64,000 nt of DNA from NCBI GenBank assembly GCA_963728825.1, contig CAVSLA010000002.1:124001-188000 (forward strand). Direction: 5' to 3'. Below are positions 1-7,960 of the stretch, one piece after another. Under the pieces are notes generated by a model. That model was given only the letters and a program-made list of their open reading frames with translations, was not told the origin of the DNA and made no database searches. The translations under genes were made by a program, and so were the position numbers. Each line of letters opens with the position of its first letter. Position 1 is the stretch's first letter. Source of the stretch: CAVREM01 sp963728825. GTDB lineage: Bacteria > Acidobacteriota > Vicinamibacteria > Vicinamibacterales > CAVVIG01.

Positions 1-71
1 TCAGCGGGACGGCCACCTACGGAAAGCTGCGCCGGTTTCAGGTAAAGGTCGACGAGACCATCCGGAAATGA
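1..71 (+). CDS. C-terminal end of an unidentified protein (cut by left edge)
   Basis: A reading frame is open from base 3 to the TGA at 69-71 and encodes 22 residues ending DETIRK. Nothing in this fragment identifies a family. Its stop overlaps the ATG at 68 in an ATGA arrangement. That supports it being the end of a real gene translated in tandem with the next one. Confidence 0.5.
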   Translation, partial: SGTATYGKLRRFQVKVDETIRK

Positions 72-1347
72 CCGTCCCCCGCGCGTCACTACTGGCGCTG
101 TGCTGCGTCTGGCTGGTTGGGGTGGTGCTACCTGCACAGTCCGACGACCGACAGTTTTCGGGATCGCGTGACCATCCCGCGATTCAGTACCGAAACGACC
201 TGCCTCCGATCCGGTCGCCCTGCTGAATCGTCGTATCGCCGCGGGCCAGGTGACCCTCGAGTTCGAGCGGCCATTTGGTTATCTCCGGTCTGTGCTGGCA
301 GCGCTCGAGATCCCGATCGAGTCACAGGTGCTGGTGTTCTCGAAGACCAGCCTGCAGAGCCAGTTGATCGGCCCCGCGAGCCCCCGTGCGATCTTCTTCA
401 ACGACACAGTCGCCGTGGGTTGGATTCCGCGAGCTCCGCTCCTCGAAATAGCATCGCAGGATCCCGAGCAGGGTGTGCTCTTCTACGGGTTGTCGAGTCA
501 AGCGCACGGCGACCCGCCACTCCAGCGGATGGACCGGACCTGTCTGGTTTGTCACGTGTCGGCGAGCACACTCGGGGTGCCCGGAATAGCTGTCGGCAGC
601 ATTGCACCGGGCCAGGATGGGTTGCCGTCATCGGCCCCCGCGTACACGACCGACCACCGGACACCGATGGCGAAGCGCTGGGGCGGCTGGTTCGTCACCG
701 GCACCCACGGGCCGACCCGGCATCGGGGAAATGCATTCCTGGCAGCGGATGCCGCAGACGATGTGGTGGTCGGACCTGACTCGCTGAACGTGGAGTCGCT
801 CGATCGTTGGTTCGACGTCGGGAAGTACCCGGCGCGACACAGCGACATTGCCGCGCTCATGGTGCTCGAGCACCAGGGCCACATGACGAATCTGCTCACG
901 CGGCTCGGCTGGGAGGCCCGCATCGCTCTCTACGACAATCCGCAGGCGGCGGAGACGACTCTCGATCCCATCGTCCGTGAGGTCGTCGATTACATGCTGT
1001 TCGTCGACGAAGCCGCTCTTGCCGCCCCGGTCCGCAGCTCATCAGGTTTCGTGGAGAGTTTCGCAGCCCGCGGCATGCGCGACAGCCGCGGCCGCAGCTT
1101 GAAAACGCTCGACCTGCAGACACGATTGCTGCGCTATCCGTGCAGCTTCATGATCTATACGCCGGCATTCGATCGACTGCCGTCGCTGGCGAAGCAGGCG
1201 GTGTATCAACGGATGTGGGCAATCCTGACCGGGGAAGACGCTGCCAATCGCTATCGGCGCCTTTCGGCGGAGGACCGTCGTGCGGTCATCGAAATCCTGA
1301 GCGAAACGAAGAGCGACTTGCCCTCCTACTTCAAGCCGGGCCGGTAG
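68..1347 (+). CDS. Secreted single-CXXCH protein with an apparent 1-base frameshift
   Basis: Two frames together make one protein. From ATG 68 a signal peptide (hydrophobic core, then LPAQ) and the start of the mature protein are read up to about base 207, and that frame stops at 224-226. The continuation, starting DPVALLNRR, lies in another frame from base 208 to the TAG at 1345-1347. The downstream part carries one c-type heme motif, CLVCH, encoded at 541-555. It belongs to a type of uncharacterised secreted cytochrome-like protein; a redox role is inferred from the heme motif only. Adding one base near 195-207 restores a single protein of about 425 residues. The alternative is an internal GTG start at 250, which would lack a signal peptide and could not mature a c-heme. 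The ATGA overlap with the preceding gene supports the start at 68. It may be a sequencing error or a real pseudogene. Confidence 0.7.
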
Positions 1348-1361
1348 GGCAACGAGGGTGC

Positions 1362-2630
1362 ATGACGTTTACCGAGGAGTCGCTGCAAGCGTACGCCGAG
1401 CTGATTGTCAGAATCGGGGTCAATCTGCGTGCCGGCCAGCGCCTGCTGGTCATCGGCCCGCTGGCCAATGGCGGCGCGTCGCTCGAAGCGGCGCCGCTCA
1501 TCAGACGGATCGCGAAGAGCGCCTACCGCGCCGGTGCGCCGCTCGTCGAAGTGCTCTGGGGCGACGAAGAACTGCTGCGCAGCCGATTCGAACACGCGCC
1601 GCGGGAATCGCTGCAGCTGTTTTCAGATTGGCTGCCGCGGGCGCTCGTGGAGCATGTCGAGCACGATCATGCCGTGCTGTCGGTCTACGCCAACGATCCC
1701 GATCAGCTGAAGGATCAGGATCCGGCCTTGATTACCGCAGTTCAACAGGCGACGTCGCGCTCCGTCCGCCAGTTCCGCGAGCACATCTCTCGAAATCAGA
1801 TCAACTGGACGGTGGTCGCCGCGGCCGGGGCGCGCTGGGCGGCGAAGGTGTTTCCCGACGTCGCACCGGAGCGGCAGGTGCACGAGTTGTGGAATGCCAT
1901 CGGCCGTCTGTGCCGGCTCGATCAAACCGATCCGCTGGCCGCCTGGGAGCGGCATCTGGCCAGCCTCGCCGCGCGGCGTGACGTGCTGAACGCCAAGCGG
2001 TACAGCGCGTTGCGCTACACCGGCCCGGGCACCTCGCTCACCATCGGTCTGCCCGAGGGGCACCTCTGGGTGGCCGGCCGCTCGTTCAGCCAGTCGGGCA
2101 TCGAGTTCGCTCCGAATCTGCCGACCGAAGAGGTCTTCACGATCGCCCATCGCGAGCGGGTCGACGGCACCGTGCGGTCCACCAAGCCGCTGAGTTATGG
2201 TGGCACGCTCATCGAGGGCTTCAGCCTCCGCTTCGAGCGCGGCCGGGTGGTCGACCTGTCGGCGGATCGCGGGCGGGACGTGCTGCGCCAGCTGATCGAC
2301 ACCGATGACGGCGCCGGCCGTCTCGGGGAGGTGGCGCTGGTGCCGCACAGCTCGCCGATTTCGCAGTCGGGCCGCCTCTTTTACAACACGCTGTTCGATG
2401 AGAACGCGGCGAGCCATGTCGCGCTGGGTTCGGCGTACAAGTTCACGCTCGAGGGCGGCGAAGCGATGGACGAGGACAGCTTCGGGCGTGCCGGCGGCAA
2501 CCGCAGCGGCGTGCACGTCGACTTCATGATCGGCTCCGGCGAGCTCGATATCGACGGCGTTCTTCCGGATGGCGCAGCGGAGCCTCTCATGCGCCGCGGC
2601 GAGTGGACGCATCCGGCCGACCTGCTCTAA
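1362..2630 (+). CDS. M29-family aminopeptidase (aminopeptidase T/AmpS type)
   Basis: A 422-residue protein with no signal peptide, so probably cytoplasmic. M29 enzymes are dinuclear metallo-aminopeptidases that remove N-terminal residues from peptides. The expected C-terminal metal ligands and catalytic residues are all visible in order: Glu in NLPTEEVFT, Glu in LGEVALVP, His and Tyr in ENAASHVALGSAY, and His and Asp in HVDFMIG. The length matches the family (about 410). ATG 1362 is chosen because it begins the conserved N-terminus (MTFTEESLQAYAEL); the frame is open further upstream but there it only shadows the preceding gene. It lies 14 nt after the CXXCH gene and could be co-transcribed. 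Confidence 0.92.
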   Translation: MTFTEESLQAYAELIVRIGVNLRAGQRLLVIGPLANGGASLEAAPLIRRIAKSAYRAGAPLVEVLWGDEELLRSRFEHAPRESLQLFSDWLPRALVEHVEHDHAVLSVYANDPDQLKDQDPALITAVQQATSRSVRQFREHISRNQINWTVVAAAGARWAAKVFPDVAPERQVHELWNAIGRLCRLDQTDPLAAWERHLASLAARRDVLNAKRYSALRYTGPGTSLTIGLPEGHLWVAGRSFSQSGIEFAPNLPTEEVFTIAHRERVDGTVRSTKPLSYGGTLIEGFSLRFERGRVVDLSADRGRDVLRQLIDTDDGAGRLGEVALVPHSSPISQSGRLFYNTLFDENAASHVALGSAYKFTLEGGEAMDEDSFGRAGGNRSGVHVDFMIGSGELDIDGVLPDGAAEPLMRRGEWTHPADLL

Positions 2631-2744
2631 AAATGTAACGGCTGATCACGTTTGTGGCATCCGCCGGCGTGCAGAACCGCCGTGCCTCAGTGAGTTGTCA
2701 CGGGCACATCGGTTGCTTTCTTCCGGTCGCTGCTCCGGGCCCGC

Positions 2745-4697
2745 ATGCGCAAAAGTGCCACCCCGCTCGCCCTCGCGGCCACGGCGGCCGACCACAGCGA
2801 ACCGCCGCCCGATCCTCTGTCCTGGGCCGCCCTGCCGCAGGCGGCGCGATGGTATGTGTCCTTCGTGATCGTCGCGGGGGTGGTCGCCTTCGGCATCTTC
2901 GTACCTCGCGCGCTGCCGCAACCCATGCTCTTTGCCGGGCTGATGGCGGCGGCGTTTCTCACGTCGACGTGGAAGGTCAACCTGCCGATTTCGCTGGCGA
3001 GCGGCTCGACGCTGTCCGTCTCCTACGCGGCGGATGTCATGGGTCTGCTGCTGCTCGGGCCCGAAGCCGCACTGATGATCGCGGTCGCCGGCGCCTGGGC
3101 GCAATGCACGGTCAAAGTGAAGCAGCGTTATCCCGTGCACTGCACCGCCTTCAGCATGGCCAGCCAGGCGGCGACGGTCGCCGTCACGGCGACGGTCTAC
3201 GCGGTGCTCGGCGGACCGTCACGGCCGCTGACGATGCCGGAGCTGGCCGGACCACTGGTCGGCGCGCTCGCCACCTACTTCGTCGTGAACACCGGCCTGG
3301 TGGCAGTGGCGATCGCGCTTGCCACCGGACGCCAGCCATGGCGTGTCTGGTGCGACGACTTCTTGTGGAGCGGTGTCAGCTTCATGGTTGCCGGGACGAC
3401 CGGGGCCGTCGCCGCGGTGGTCGTCGACCGCGGCGTCCAGTGGGTCGCGCTGCTGATGCTCGCGCCGGTCTACATGACCTATCGCTTTTATCAGATTTTC
3501 ATGGGCCGTCTGGAGCTGCTCGAACGCGAGCAGGCCGCACGTGCCAGCGCCGAACGCGCCAATCGAATCAAGGACGAGTTCCTCGCCACCGTCTCGCACG
3601 AGCTGCGCACGCCCTTGAACGCGATCCTCGGCTGGACCGACATGTTGCGGAGCGGCCGGCTCGAAACGGCCCGGCGCGATCGCGCGCTGCAGGCCGTTTA
3701 CGAGAGCGCGCGTCGTCAGGCGCAGCTGGTCGACGATTTGCTCGACGTGTCGCGCATCATGTCGGGCAAACTACGGCTCCAGCGCAGTCTGTCGGACATG
3801 GCCGAGATCATTCACGCGGCCACCGAAATCGTGCAGCCGGCCGCCGACGCCAAGCGGATTCGCATGGCTCTCGATCTGGCGACCTGCGATGGCGCTTTCT
3901 ATGGGGATGCCGCGCGTGTGCAGCAGATCGTCTGGAACCTGCTGACTAACGCCGTCAAGTTCACGCCCGATGGCGGTACGGTCTGCCTGCGGCTGCGCCG
4001 GGCCGCGCGTTATCTGGAGCTGGTCGTCACCGATACGGGTGAGGGGATCGCGGCGGAGTTCCTGCCGTCGGTGTTCGAGCTGTTCCGTCAGGGCGACGGG
4101 TCGATGACCCGCCCGCACGGTGGATTGGGGCTGGGCTTGTCGATCGTCAAACATCTCGTGGCGGCGCACGGCGGCGACGTCCGGGTCGAAAGCGGCGGCA
4201 GGGGAATGGGTGCGGCCTTCACCGTGCGCCTGCCGATCGTCGCGGTCTACGGGGACGACGAAACCGAGCCTGAGCTGCGAGTGCCGCTGCCGTATTCGGA
4301 GACAACCAGGCTGCTCGAAGGCCTGTCGATTCTGCTGGTGGACGACGACCCTGAGAGCCGGACGGCGATCGCGACACATCTGGCGAGCCATCAGGCCGAG
4401 GTGATCACGGCGGGATCGGCAGCCGAGGCCGTGGAGCTCGTCCAGCGGAGGCGAGTCGACGTGTTGCTTGCCGACGTGGCCATCCCCGAACAGGATGGCT
4501 GCGTGTTAATAAGGAAAATCCGCGCGCTGCCGGGCGCGGCCGCCCTGATTCCGGCGGCGGCGCTGACCGCTTTTGCCCACGACGAGGATCGCCGGCAGGC
4601 GCTGATCGCCGGATTCCAGATGCATCTGACGAAACCGATCGAGGCGCGTTCGCTCGTGACGGCAGTCGCGACGCTCGGCCGGCTGATTCCGACCTAG
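2745..4697 (+). CDS. Membrane-bound hybrid histidine kinase with C-terminal receiver
   Basis: The 650-residue protein starts with an integral-membrane sensor region of several hydrophobic helices (about residues 35-255) that I do not recognise as a named sensor. A short coiled linker follows, then HisKA with the phospho-acceptor His at residue 285 (TVSHELRTPLN). The HATPase domain has an N box (NLLTNAVKFTP), a G1 box (DTGEGI) and a G2 box (GGLGLGLSIVKH). A CheY-like receiver occupies about 527-650, with an acidic DDD cluster and Asp577 (LLADVAIP) as the likely phospho-acceptor, plus the conserved Lys in LTKP. No HPt domain is present, so a phosphotransfer partner must be encoded elsewhere. 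It stands alone, without an adjacent response regulator. Confidence 0.93.
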   Translation: MRKSATPLALAATAADHSEPPPDPLSWAALPQAARWYVSFVIVAGVVAFGIFVPRALPQPMLFAGLMAAAFLTSTWKVNLPISLASGSTLSVSYAADVMGLLLLGPEAALMIAVAGAWAQCTVKVKQRYPVHCTAFSMASQAATVAVTATVYAVLGGPSRPLTMPELAGPLVGALATYFVVNTGLVAVAIALATGRQPWRVWCDDFLWSGVSFMVAGTTGAVAAVVVDRGVQWVALLMLAPVYMTYRFYQIFMGRLELLEREQAARASAERANRIKDEFLATVSHELRTPLNAILGWTDMLRSGRLETARRDRALQAVYESARRQAQLVDDLLDVSRIMSGKLRLQRSLSDMAEIIHAATEIVQPAADAKRIRMALDLATCDGAFYGDAARVQQIVWNLLTNAVKFTPDGGTVCLRLRRAARYLELVVTDTGEGIAAEFLPSVFELFRQGDGSMTRPHGGLGLGLSIVKHLVAAHGGDVRVESGGRGMGAAFTVRLPIVAVYGDDETEPELRVPLPYSETTRLLEGLSILLVDDDPESRTAIATHLASHQAEVITAGSAAEAVELVQRRRVDVLLADVAIPEQDGCVLIRKIRALPGAAALIPAAALTAFAHDEDRRQALIAGFQMHLTKPIEARSLVTAVATLGRLIPT

Positions 4698-4719
4698 CCC
4701 TCCCGCCGTTCCTGCCCCG

Positions 4720-5592
4720 TTAGAAAGGTCGTCGGATTGACATCTGAATGGTGACGTCCGGTCGCTTGACGGCGACCTGGACGCGAGGCGACTCTGCCTG
4801 ACCGTCGCCGGCGAACTCGAGCTCGTACCAGTTGGCCATCGACTTGTAGTTCACGTCGATGTGGGCGGCGAGCATCTTCATCTTGTCGGGCAGCACGTTG
4901 GCGATGGCCATCGACTCGTAATAGCCGCTGCTGTTCTCGACGACGTTCATCACGAATTCGGTGGTGATCCCGCCGGCGCGGCCGTGCAGGACGATGGCGT
5001 GCGCCGTGCCGCCGCGCGCGACGAAGTCGCTGACGAAACGATTGAAGCGATCGAAATTCGGCTCCCAGCGGGTGGCCGCGTTGTCGGTGGTGACGATGAC
5101 GAACACCGGCCATTGCCCGGGCGCACCGTTCAGGAAGCGTCGATCCGCCTCGATCATCGTCTCGATGAGCGAGTTCGCCCCGCCGTCCGACGCCAGCAGT
5201 CCGACCGCGGTCTTGAGCTTCTGGCGGTCGGTGGTCGGCGCCTGCCGCACGCGGATCTGCCCGCCGGTCGTGATGAAGCCGATCTCGTGCTCGCCAGGCA
5301 GCTCGTCGAGAAAGGTGTTCAGCCCGGCGCGCAGGTTATTGAGCAGGGAACCGATTGCGCTGCTCGAATCGACCAGCAGGACGAGGCGCAGCGGCTGGTT
5401 GGCACGGGTGGCGCGCAGAATCTGGCGCGACACGCCGTTCTCGCGCAACTCGAAGTCCGCGGCGGTCAGATCGACGGCCGGCCCGCCGCTGGAGGTGATC
5501 CCGGTGACGTAGAGACGACGATGACTGCGCTGGGCCGACAGCGTGGCGGCGAGGGCCACCGCACAGATCGCGACCGGCAGGACGCCCTTCAC
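4720..5592 (-). CDS. Secreted VWFA-related protein, Acidobacterial type (tandem copy A)
   Basis: A 290-residue protein with a signal peptide (LSAQ at about residue 21) and one von Willebrand A-like domain. It matches the VWFA-related family common in Acidobacteriota (TIGR03436-like by appearance). The MIDAS metal site is imperfect: the first motif reads DSSSA (Asp75, Ser77, Ala79) instead of D-x-S-x-S, so metal-dependent ligand binding may be weakened. It is a clear paralogue of the protein encoded just upstream (5630-6508); both share EHEIGFITTGGQ/EHEVAFITTGGQ and TTDRQKLKT/TTDRTKLKT. The start is GTG 5592. A TACACT box ends 7 nt before this GTG, so the mRNA could be leaderless. The function is unknown; a secreted or surface adhesion-type role is only inferred. 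Confidence 0.85.
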   Translation of the reverse strand: MKGVLPVAICAVALAATLSAQRSHRRLYVTGITSSGGPAVDLTAADFELRENGVSRQILRATRANQPLRLVLLVDSSSAIGSLLNNLRAGLNTFLDELPGEHEIGFITTGGQIRVRQAPTTDRQKLKTAVGLLASDGGANSLIETMIEADRRFLNGAPGQWPVFVIVTTDNAATRWEPNFDRFNRFVSDFVARGGTAHAIVLHGRAGGITTEFVMNVVENSSGYYESMAIANVLPDKMKMLAAHIDVNYKSMANWYELEFAGDGQAESPRVQVAVKRPDVTIQMSIRRPF

Positions 5593-5629
5593 GGCGGCAA
5601 GTGTAGCGCAGGCGGCGGCGGACCGGCGA

Positions 5630-6508
5630 TCAGAATGCGCGGCGCGTTGACAGCCGGACCGTCACATTCGGGCGGGACGTGCTGACTTCGACCTGGGGCT
5701 GGTTGATCTTGGCGTCGCTCGTGTAATCGATCTCGTAGGCGTTGGCCAATTTCTGGTGGTCGGCCGCCAGGCGCGCGGCGATCACCTTGAATTTCTCTTC
5801 CAGGATATTGCTCATGTTCACGAGGTCGTACTGACCGCCGGTGTTCTGTATCAGGTTCTCCGCGACATCCGTGATGTGCCCGACATTGTTACCCTTGACG
5901 ACCACGCCATGCGCGCTGCCGCCGCGGCGCAGGAAGTCGTCGAGAAAACGGTTGTACTCCTGGATGGGCGGCTCGCCGCGCGATTCGCCGTTGTCGGTGG
6001 TCATGATGACGAATACCGGCCACTGCGCGACCGGACGGAGAAACCGCCGATCCGATTCGAGCAGCGTCTCGATGAACGAGTTGCCGCCGCCGTCCGACGA
6101 AAATCGTCCGGCCTCCGTTTTCAGCTTCGTGCGATCGGTGGTCGGCTGTGCGCGGATCCGGATCTGGCCGCCGGTGGTGATGAACGCCACTTCGTGCTCG
6201 GGCGGCAGCGTATCCAGAAAGGTCGTGAGCGCCGGCCGGACGTTGTTGAGCATCTGCGCGACCGGAGTGCTCGAGTCGATCAGCAGCACGATCCGCATCG
6301 GCGCCTTGCCGAGCCCGGCGCGCGTCACTTCGCGCTTGACACCGTTTTCGACGAGGGCGAAGTCGGCCGCGGCGAGATCGAGGACCGGGGTGGTGGCCGA
6401 CGTGACCTCCACGAAAACGCGCCGCGTCACCCGCTGGGCGGACAGGGATACCGGCAGGGCCACCAGGAGCAGCAGCAGAACGACCGGAGCCGACCGACGT
6501 CGCGTCAT
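5630..6508 (-). CDS. Secreted VWFA-related protein, Acidobacterial type (tandem copy B)
   Basis: A 292-residue secreted paralogue of the downstream gene, about 37 nt away on the same strand. The signal peptide is a leucine-rich stretch ending LSAQ. The VWFA core has the first MIDAS motif as DSSTP (Asp78, Ser80, Pro82), so the third canonical Ser is lost here too. ATG 6508 is chosen over the in-frame ATG at 6520 because a strong Shine-Dalgarno sequence (GGAGGGTG) sits directly before 6508 and overlaps the earlier ATG. The same MIDAS defect in both copies suggests the site is no longer under selection. Probably a recent local duplication. Confidence 0.85.
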   Translation of the reverse strand: MTRRRSAPVVLLLLLVALPVSLSAQRVTRRVFVEVTSATTPVLDLAAADFALVENGVKREVTRAGLGKAPMRIVLLIDSSTPVAQMLNNVRPALTTFLDTLPPEHEVAFITTGGQIRIRAQPTTDRTKLKTEAGRFSSDGGGNSFIETLLESDRRFLRPVAQWPVFVIMTTDNGESRGEPPIQEYNRFLDDFLRRGGSAHGVVVKGNNVGHITDVAENLIQNTGGQYDLVNMSNILEEKFKVIAARLAADHQKLANAYEIDYTSDAKINQPQVEVSTSRPNVTVRLSTRRAF

Positions 6509-6543
6509 TGCACCCTCCATCCGAGTTCCGGCAGTATACGGCA

Positions 6544-7734
6544 GTGTGGTTCGTCGTCGATCCCTGGTTTCTGCTGGCCGTTCTGCCCGCGATTCTCGCC
6601 GCGTATTTTCTCGTTCACATGCTCTCGGCGACCGCCAGCAGCTGGCTGTTGCTGGCCGCGAGCGCCGCGATCGTGGCGCGCAGCCTGGGCCATCCGCTGG
6701 CGCTGGCGGTAATTGCGTGTCACGCGGTCGCCTGCGCCGTCGACGTGCAGCGCGGGAGAGCCATCGTCCGACGGCCGTTTACGGTGGCACTCTACCTGAT
6801 TCAGTTTCCATTGCTGGCCGGCGGACCGCTGGTCCGCTACGCCGAGTTCAACGGTCAACTGACGCGGCGCGCCGTGGGCATGGCCGCCTTCGCCTACGGC
6901 GTCCGACGCCTGGTCACCGGCCTGGTCAAGTTGCTGTTGATCAGCGACGTGCTGAGCGGGCCGGTCGACCGCATCTTCAGTCAGCCGGCCGTTAAGACGA
7001 GCGCGGATGCGGCCTGGTTTGGCGCGGTCTGCTTCGCGCTGGAGGTCTACTTCAGGTTCTCGGGATACGCCGACGTCGCGATCGGCATCGGACGGATGCT
7101 CGGCTTCCGATATCCGGAAAACTTCCGCCGGCCGTTCACGGCCGACTCACTGCGGGAGTTCTGGCGGCGCTGGAACGTGACCTTGATCACGTGGCTGCGC
7201 GACTATCTGTCGCTGCCGATTGCCGGCCAGGACCGGCCGACTCCCCGACTCTACGTCAACATCGTCGTCGGATTCTGTCTCGTCGCGCTGTGGCACCGCC
7301 TGGGCTGGATGGCCTTCGCCTGCGGGCTGTTCTTCGGCACGCTGCTGGCGATCGAGGGCGTGGGATTCCACGAGGTGCTGCAGCGATGGCCCAAGCCCCT
7401 GCGACACGTCTACGTGCTGACGGTCGTCACGATCGGCTGGATGCTGCTGCGAGTGGAGAGTCCGACAGCGGCGGGAGCGCATCTGGCGGCCATGTTCGGC
7501 CTGATCGGCGTGGCCGGCGCCACCGTCGAGACCTATCTGACGCCAATGGTCTGGCTGGCGCTGACGCTGGCGTTCATCGGCGCAGGACCGCTGGTGCCGG
7601 CGATCAGCCGCTGGCGGGTTTCGGTTGACGCCGGCACGACGTCCCTGTTGATGATGCTTGCCGCCACGGCCCTGTTCATCTGGCGACCCGCGGCGATGGT
7701 GTTGAACCCGAATCGGCGCGACGACTGGGACTAA
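6544..7734 (+). CDS. MBOAT-family membrane O-acyltransferase (AlgI/DltB-like)
   Basis: A polytopic membrane protein of about 396 residues with the MBOAT core: SGYADVAIGIGRMLGF, NFRRPFTADSLREFWRRWN, TWLRDYLSLPI, and the presumed catalytic His in VALWHRLGW. Family members move acyl groups from a cytoplasmic donor to an extracytoplasmic polymer such as alginate or teichoic acid. GTG 6544 is chosen (start VWFVVDPWFLL); the frame can extend to a TTG at 6508. It is shorter than typical AlgI (about 470 residues). No SGNH/AlgJ/DltD-type partner is nearby, so the acceptor cannot be predicted. It diverges from the VWFA gene with only about 35 bp between the starts. Confidence 0.85.
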   Translation: MWFVVDPWFLLAVLPAILAAYFLVHMLSATASSWLLLAASAAIVARSLGHPLALAVIACHAVACAVDVQRGRAIVRRPFTVALYLIQFPLLAGGPLVRYAEFNGQLTRRAVGMAAFAYGVRRLVTGLVKLLLISDVLSGPVDRIFSQPAVKTSADAAWFGAVCFALEVYFRFSGYADVAIGIGRMLGFRYPENFRRPFTADSLREFWRRWNVTLITWLRDYLSLPIAGQDRPTPRLYVNIVVGFCLVALWHRLGWMAFACGLFFGTLLAIEGVGFHEVLQRWPKPLRHVYVLTVVTIGWMLLRVESPTAAGAHLAAMFGLIGVAGATVETYLTPMVWLALTLAFIGAGPLVPAISRWRVSVDAGTTSLLMMLAATALFIWRPAAMVLNPNRRDDWD

Positions 7735-7735
7735 A

Positions 7736-7954
7736 GAATTAGGAATTAGAAGGGAACATGGTAGGCGAGCCGATCGTGGCTGCGACATTCACGATCGACG
7801 CGGCACCCTGGCCTGCGGCTCGCGGTTTTTCGACTTCGCTGTCACGCGACTCGACGCGTCGCCGCCCGAGCTTCCTCGCCCGCGTCCGACGCTGCCACCT
7901 TGTCGTGCCACGGCCCGCCAACGTTGCTGCGAACCGGGATTAATTCCTAACCTC
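7736..7954. repeat. Intergenic element with inverted AATTAGG/CCTAATT arms
   Basis: Between two convergent genes, the first stop is followed at once by AATTAGG AATTAGA (about 7738-7751). The last bases before the other gene carry ATTAATTCCTAA (about 7940-7951), which is complementary to it. About 190 bp of GC-rich sequence separates the arms. It contains short open frames on both strands that I do not accept as genes. The 7-bp word is the same one that is tandemly repeated at 39752-39793. Confidence 0.55.
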
Positions 7955-7960
7955 GATTTC

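Noticed and set aside
7758..7943. A 61-codon ORF between convergent genes
   Set aside because: No Shine-Dalgarno, no motif, and it lies inside a repeat-flanked spacer with an equally long frame on the other strand.
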